This document shows positions 58,501 to 64,000 of a stretch of DNA of 64,000 bases, in pieces. A program made the position numbers and the translations under genes. This DNA comes from Myrica gale (taxonomy: Eukaryota; Streptophyta; Magnoliopsida; Fagales; Myricaceae). Each line of letters starts with the position of its first letter. The first letter of the stretch is position 1. The notes below the pieces were generated by a model. The model saw nothing but the letters and a program-made list of their open reading frames with translations, ran no database searches and was not told the origin of the DNA. The stretch lies in contig OZ005620.1 in assembly GCA_963930655.1 (NCBI GenBank), positions 14,513,001-14,577,000 on the forward strand, read 5' to 3'.

Positions 58501-61500
58501 TACACTAGCCATGGCTAGAAGGCTGGAATAAATTTCCTACTCAAAGACATTCAAACTAGTGATAATACCGTACAAGGACACATCTCCACTATTTGCTCAT
58601 GCACCCCAAATGCAGTAATTTGTTAAGATCGATTAGAGCTCCACAACTTAAGAACCCATAATTAGGTCATAAAAATTGTATCCTACTATAATGAGGCAAG
58701 TTCTGATTTAGAAGCTAGGAAACCACCCACTCACTCTTAGAACTCTTAAGAATTAGGGTATCTCGATAAAAGTTACCTCCGTGGGGAGACTGATCGTGAA
58801 CGTGAGTTAGCTGGCCTGCGAATAGGAGAGCGACTACGTCTCCAACCAATAGGAGATCTTCTAGGAGGACTACGAGCTCGTCTTGGAGGTGTACTGAACA
58901 AAATCAGATGTTTTCAAAATACAAGAAAATAAATATATAACACCGATGTATATGTGCATTATGATTGTAGGAATAAAACCCTACAGACCTCAATGACTAA
59001 GAAAAGCCAAGAGGGAGGGGAATATCATTGATAGTCAACTGCAATTCATAGAGTGCTGCCCGTATTTTCCCATAACTTAAAAAATAAATAAAACCCTAAC
59101 CCTAAGTTCAAATTAGAAGAGTTCTCCAGGGCATAAAGACAATAAAAATAATTAGTTGACAAAACATCATCTAAAAGAAGCCAAAATGTCCGTGTACTTC
59201 TTCACATTCTTCTAGTAAGGGTTGGCACCTCTGTTGGTGTGCATACAGGTATCAGATATGAAGGCATGTACAAGCATCTACAAAGCAATTATCATCAGGA
59301 AAGTACCCTAAATATGAAAAACTAAGTTCCATATAACCTGGACAATCTTTGGAATCTACACATATCTTACTATCTTACAAAAAAAAGATAGATTTAAGTC
59401 AGGAAAAGCTATAGCTAAAAGATTAATATATTCTTGTCCATACACTCTTTCTAGGTCTTTACCTACCCTCCCATCGATCTATATACATGTTTTTCAATGT
59501 TTCCAAAAGTATTGAACTTCAGGCGCTCTACACTTCCCCAGAAAACAGTTGGAACTCCTGGCAACTGAAACATCTCTTTTAATAGAACATTAGCACTGCT
59601 CGACGTCATTTGCATTAAATAGATGTAGGCTTATGGATTAAATGGAATCTCCTTCACCCGTAAACAAGAAGTGGAGGAGACATAATGGATCAGATTCCAT
59701 ATTGAAGTGAGGTGTGCTATAGTGCTTGGCAGAAGAAATGACCCATTACCAAACTATCCATCATGATAAATCAGCAAGGTAATACATGGATTGGACTACA
59801 GCAACATACACTTAATTTCTACTACTATTGCCTGAAGAATAGTATGAGCTTGGGTTTGCTTGCAATCTTTCTCGTCTTTAGTTTTTATAGTTTAGTGTAA
59901 TTAGCAATTCACTAGCATCAAGAGAAAATCAATGCTATTGTCAAGATGGAGGTGCAAAATAAATTTTAGACCTGTAAATTAAAAGAAACAATTTTAGCAG
60001 ATATCATTATGTTATTTCATTATGTAACCTGTGCAAGCACTGCTATCACTCAAAAAAATACAATAAATAAAATTTATAAGCACGATTACCGGCGCCTTGG
60101 AGGAAGTGGAGAACGTCTGCGAACAGGACTGCCACGCATCCTTCTGGGAGAGGTCATATCCAGATGGTATCAGTTGAATGCTATCAAATTCAATGAAGAA
60201 ATTAAACCAGCAAAGTAGTAATTTGTAGTGGACCTTGGAGGGGACCTATTGCGCCTTGGTGGAGATGGGGAACGACCTCTTCCAGGAGACGTAGGCCTTC
60301 TCCTCGGAGGTGTATCACCACGACGATACGGAGACTCTACTCGACGACGAACAGGAGAATCCCCACGACGACGGATAGGAGAATCCACACGACGTCTAGG
60401 GGATCCACCCCTTCGAGCAACAGGAGATCTTCTTCGGGGTGAGACAGCAGGCTTCCGAGGGGGAGAAGCTAACATTATCACAGAAAGCACAATTAGAAAA
60501 CAAATAATGTATCATGCACCGCTCAATGAACCTAGTGCAAGGGGAATACGTTCTCTCTGTCGCTTGGGTCCATCCTTATCACCATCAGCACTCACACCAT
60601 CAGTTTTAGGAACACCACTCTTTGAAGCATTGGCAATGGCTTTTATGGGTGGTGACACCTTCTGTCGTGGAGGTAACGTGAACCTTGCTTGGACAACATT
60701 ACCATCAATTTGGGCCTGCATTTAGTCAATTGAAAAAATCAGTTTCCACACAACAATTCCTATTATCACAACAAATTCCACACAACATTGCCATAACACC
60801 TACACCATCCATGTATAATTGTGCCTTTTCAGCATCCACTCTTGTCTTGAACTCCACATATCCATATCCTTTCGGGAGGTTGACCTTCAAACATGAAACA
60901 AGCTAAATTACTCTTAAGAGGAAAAAAAGGCCTCAAAACCATAATGGGACATCTACAATGAACTTACAATGCGATCCATTGCCAATTCGACATTTACCAC
61001 TTCACCAAAGTTGTCTACAGCACACAAAAGCACATGTCAGCAGTTTCAAAATCGTCGTTTAAAATGTTAACAAATGAACACCATCTTAAAAGAGTCCTTA
61101 ACGCTGATAGATAAAAGGCGTCCCTTACTTCTTTTTTTTTTTATAAATAACCAATCTTATTAGAAGCAGCGAAAAAAGTACAAGGATCTATACCAAAAAC
61201 ACTTAGTCTAAACATACAACAAAGCTAAGAAAATCAACAAAAGGGCAGCCTAGCACCGCATTAACCCAACTAAAAAGAGAAAGAAACACAAATCCTTGCA
61301 ACTTCTCCAAAGACACGGAACAATCATCAAAACATCTACTATTCCGCTCCCTCCAAAGACACCACCATATGCATGAAGGAATCATTTGCCAAATAACCCT
61401 GGCAATTGGATTCAATAACCTCCTATTACAACTCCACAACACTCCCTCCACCTTCTCGGGCATCACCCAATGAAAATTCAAAATTCCAAGCACATGGTTC

Positions 61501-63464
61501 CATAGCCCCGCGCGAAAGGACAATGGAGAAGCACATGGTCAACAGACTCCCCATCACTGTGACAAAGGTAGCACCAATCAGCAATATCGATACCTCTTCT
61601 TCGAAGACTATTCGTAGTAAGAATTTTCTTGTGCATGGCCTCCCACACAAAGAAAGAAATCCTCAAAGGGCACTTTAACCTCCAAACCCCTTTCCAAGGA
61701 AAAGGCAAGCTGGTCCTACAAGCAACCATGCATGGCAGAAAAGGCGTCCCTTACATAAATTACTCATCCATGCGTGGCAGAAAAAGCCCGTTGCCTTTTA
61801 GGTGATCAACAGTCAAATTAATATTCTTTTTTACCACATAGAAGAGTCAAGACCGGGCTCGCTAACGAAATGTATTCCAGATCACCAGTTTAAGAATTAG
61901 CCAAGTATTTTTCCAAATATTTGTTAGTAAGTTACTAGATTTACATAAGTTGATTGCTAGCTACTTAGAAGAAAAATGGCTCTGCCATGAAGCACTTGAT
62001 GGAAAGGAAAGACAGCTCTTTCTTAGCTAGCAGCTGGTTTGTCTAAAGAAGCTCGTGCCCCATCATGCTTTTCGCAAAAAGAGAGTGAATACTTCACTCT
62101 CCTATGTATCTCGCCACTGCTCTGTTAGTAGTGACTGAATGTCTAAGCTCAGTCTGTTTAAGTTGTACTCGAATAACCCCTCCTTTCCAAATCTCCTATC
62201 TTCCTATATAATCTTCTCTTTCCATCTGCTTATATTATAGTTAAAATTGCTCAGCATCCTCATCCATTTCTAGTGCCTTAAGCGATTTCCAACACATTCA
62301 GGTTAGTTGCCCTTGATATACCCACCCTAAGCTGCTATTCCTCTTTTCAAAATCAGCCTTACTTGATTCTCACCACCCCAGCAAGACAGCTATAACACAC
62401 AAGTGTGACTTTTTTTTTCTTGGCTAAAATTCATTAATCATTGAAACTGAAAACAAATGTCCTATACCTAGACGTTACTCGCACACAAATTACAGCTTTT
62501 GTTTTAGATAACAAAGATGGGATCTGAAAAATAATGTAGAAACCAAAATTTTTTTAGCACAAAACTATTGTGGCAAAACACAGACCACATACATGGGTAC
62601 AAAATCCCAAGCTCCACAGGTCGCAAATCCTGGAAAGAATCAATTTCTTCTACAAATAATTTTGAATAAAACCCTATGTCAAAGACAGTAAAGTTGTCCA
62701 TGACACGACATGACAAGCTTCCATCAACTAATAAAATTGGACTATGACATTGAGAACTGCAATGCCTTCTCCATGCCATAGCCGACCAACTTGGTCTTAA
62801 AACTACCGTTCTCAACAAACTTGTAATTTTTCATTGTCAAGATAAATGGCTGCTGAAAAGCCATTGCAAAACTATTTTTTCATCCTTATCGAGCAACACT
62901 TCTTTCAGAAGGCTACCGAGAACCAATCCGAACCAAACCTTATATTTATGTGAGTTCAATGCCACTCTGAAACCAATTATGATATTATTCTAATTCCACG
63001 ATAACTTCCTAAAGCCAGGATATATATATTGATAAATTGACAAGAAAAAGAAGATTGAGAGTTATTGAAGCCTTCATTTTAATGTCAAGGCTACAACTCA
63101 GCAATCGATGATGATGCCTTTGATTGTCCTGTTAAAGCTACAGCAGGGTGGTCTCAGGACTAGCATGGGTGGGGAGCTCCCAAATAGGAAAGGGCCATGT
63201 ATTTTTTTTTTAAGGGGATGGGGGTGGGGCAGTTAAGGGTCTAGCAGACGATATTCCATTACCCCTGCCAGAAATTATTTTCAGTCTATAATATAGCTAC
63301 AAGTACACAAATATTGCTGCTAAACTACCACAAGGTTGGAAATCGCAAAACATTTAAAATATGTAATCAACTTACTGAATATTTCTTTCAAATGGCCTTC
63401 ATTCACATTCCGGCTGAGTTTATCGATGTGAAGAACAAGCGACTCTCGAATAGGAGAAGCCTTC
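55560..63464 (-). CDS. SR45: SR45/RNPS1-type splicing regulator, 5' exons outside the window
   Basis: Ten coding exons fit: 63464-63376, 61014-60968, 60884-60804, 60715-60550, 60468-60234, 60143-60090, 58893-58777, 58155-58089, 58005-57971 and 55629-55560 (stop TAG at 55562-55560). All introns are GT..AG and all phases join, giving 319 residues plus the end of a split codon. The first four exons encode the RRM, with RNP2 LVLHIDKL and RNP1 KGYGYVEF, followed by FTLPPRQKVSPP, a hallmark of SR45. The rest is the Arg/Ser/Pro domain (repeated SPRRR, DSPIRRRGDSP, RSRSPIRRP). Only the N-terminal RS region, about 90 residues in Arabidopsis SR45, is missing. SR45 acts in the nucleus in splice-site choice and as an exon-junction-complex factor. 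Two donors (60550, 60234) have in-frame alternatives. Confidence 0.93.
55630..57970 (-). other. Long last intron of SR45 (2341 bp)
   Basis: The intron separates the penultimate exon from the 70-bp last exon. No coding sequence is seen. It contains a C-run near 56069-56081 and a diverged tandem duplication at 57150-57541. Confidence 0.75.
57150..57541 (-). repeat. Diverged tandem duplication in the SR45 intron
   Basis: 57150-57267 and about 57425-57541 share, in order, CACCTAAT, TCTCAATGTGA, TTGGC, CTTATA(A/G)AGCTCATT and AATT(T/C)(G/A)GGGTA, at an offset of about 275 bp. Probably TE-derived. Confidence 0.6.
61129..61738 (-). mobile_element. 5'-truncated LINE inside an SR45 intron, 16-bp target duplication
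   Basis: AAAAGGCGTCCCTTAC at 61113-61128 is repeated exactly at 61739-61754. The insert ends, on the minus strand, with an A-rich tail (61129-61142). Two overlapping minus-strand frames, 61478-61729 and 61203-61523, encode the LINE reverse-transcriptase zinc-binding region: FPWKGVWRLKCPLRISFFVW, then DWCYLCHSDGESVDHVLLHC with the C-x2-C..H..C pattern, and after a frameshift WRERNSRCFDD. Only the last 610 bp of the element is present. It lies in the same orientation as the gene. Confidence 0.9.
61755..63375 (-). other. Rest of the RRM-splitting SR45 intron
   Basis: No coding exon seen. At 62409-62421 an oligo(T) followed by CTTGGCTAAAATTCATTAATC reads on the minus strand like another retroposon 3' tail, but no target duplication was found. 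Confidence 0.5.
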
Positions 63465-64000
63465 CTGAAATTAATATGCATATATTAACACATGCACAAA
63501 TTATGCAAGTAGCGGCTTTTCTTTTCTTTTTTGGGCAGGGGAAAGTAACAATGGGACTTTAAAGGGCATGACTTTGACGATCTTGACACGGTGACAAGAA
63601 TCTATACAAACAACCAAAACATATAAAAACGAAATAAAAAAAATGTTTAATTTGTACCTCTATAGAGCTAGGGAGTTCAAGTGGGGCATGGCCAAAATAA
63701 ACAAAGAATGGGACAAAAACATAGGGCACATAGATATAAATAATATCAAAGAATACTAAAATGGGATTCAGGGAAACGAGATGCTGGTACACAATTAAAT
63801 TCCAGGATAACAATGACCAAGACGTTTATATAATATTTCAAATTGAAGAGTGTCTTTCCACAGCTGAGTATGCAATTGTAGGTTAGAGCAAATTTCATCA
63901 TAGAAAATAAAGAGAGACACATCCCTGTACAAGAACATTTTCATTTGTTCAAAAATCATGTCATAATGCAGCTTACTTGCACTTTCTATCACAGGGACTA
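63465..64000 (-). other. SR45 intron running off the window
   Basis: The exon at 63464 begins with an acceptor TTTCAG and needs two bases from an upstream exon. No RS-rich coding sequence is found to 64000, so the start of the gene lies outside. Confidence 0.6.

Noticed and set aside
60228-60725. 165-residue plus-strand frame with RRLGG and GDLLR repeats
   Set aside because: Antisense shadow of the SR45 Arg/Ser-Pro exons; the minus strand has matching splice sites and family similarity.
62504-62818. 104-residue minus-strand frame within the SR45 intron
   Set aside because: No domain and no splice sites that would join it to the SR45 frame.

Overview
This is a piece of plant nuclear genome, most likely from an eudicot. 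The DNA is AT-rich, the genes have short introns with GT..AG borders, and almost everything outside two gene loci is plant-type repeat DNA: Ty1/copia and Ty3/gypsy LTR elements, a LINE fragment, a SINE, MITEs, a Mutator/FAR1-like relic and an old endogenous pararetrovirus. I cannot name the species from the sequence.

Only two genes look intact, both on the minus strand. At 15492-16689 there is a three-exon gene for a BOI/BRG-type RING E3 ubiquitin ligase of about 331 residues, complete from start to stop. At 55560 to beyond 64000 lies an SR45/RNPS1-type splicing regulator: ten exons are visible, encoding the RRM and the long C-terminal Arg/Ser-Pro domain, while the N-terminal RS exons lie off the right edge. 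Its two long introns (about 2.3 kb each) have been enlarged by repeats, including a 5'-truncated LINE with a perfect 16-bp target-site duplication.

Layout. 1-7 kb: remains of a Ty3/gypsy integrase and a 3.4-kb solo LTR. 7-23 kb: mostly low-copy DNA around the BOI-like gene, with two MITEs, a SINE and three tiny oligo(A) inserts flanked by 17-18-bp duplications. 23.7-30.6 kb: a broken endogenous caulimovirid on the minus strand (coat protein, protease, reverse transcriptase, RNase H), split by a 3.2-kb solo LTR and carrying a 326-bp tandem duplication. 31-32.4 kb: a dead FAR1/MULE-like transposase. 32.5-39.8 kb: two copia gag fragments in opposite orientation with LTR pieces, then another TE protein fragment. 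41.9-49.1 kb: an apparent solo LTR interrupted by a copia element, itself carrying the 3' end of a second copia element in inverted orientation. 49.1-53.2 kb: diverged repeats and a copia pre-integrase fragment. 53.2-64 kb: 3' flank and body of the SR45 gene.

The two genes are unrelated in pathway as far as the sequence shows: one acts in ubiquitin-dependent protein turnover, the other in pre-mRNA splicing and the exon-junction complex. I found no gene cluster, CRISPR array, tRNA or rRNA, and nothing I would call a new biological system. The most interesting items are structural: nested insertions dated by their order, tail-only retroposition footprints, and an in-frame choice of splice donors in SR45 at the junction where, as I recall, Arabidopsis makes its two isoforms.
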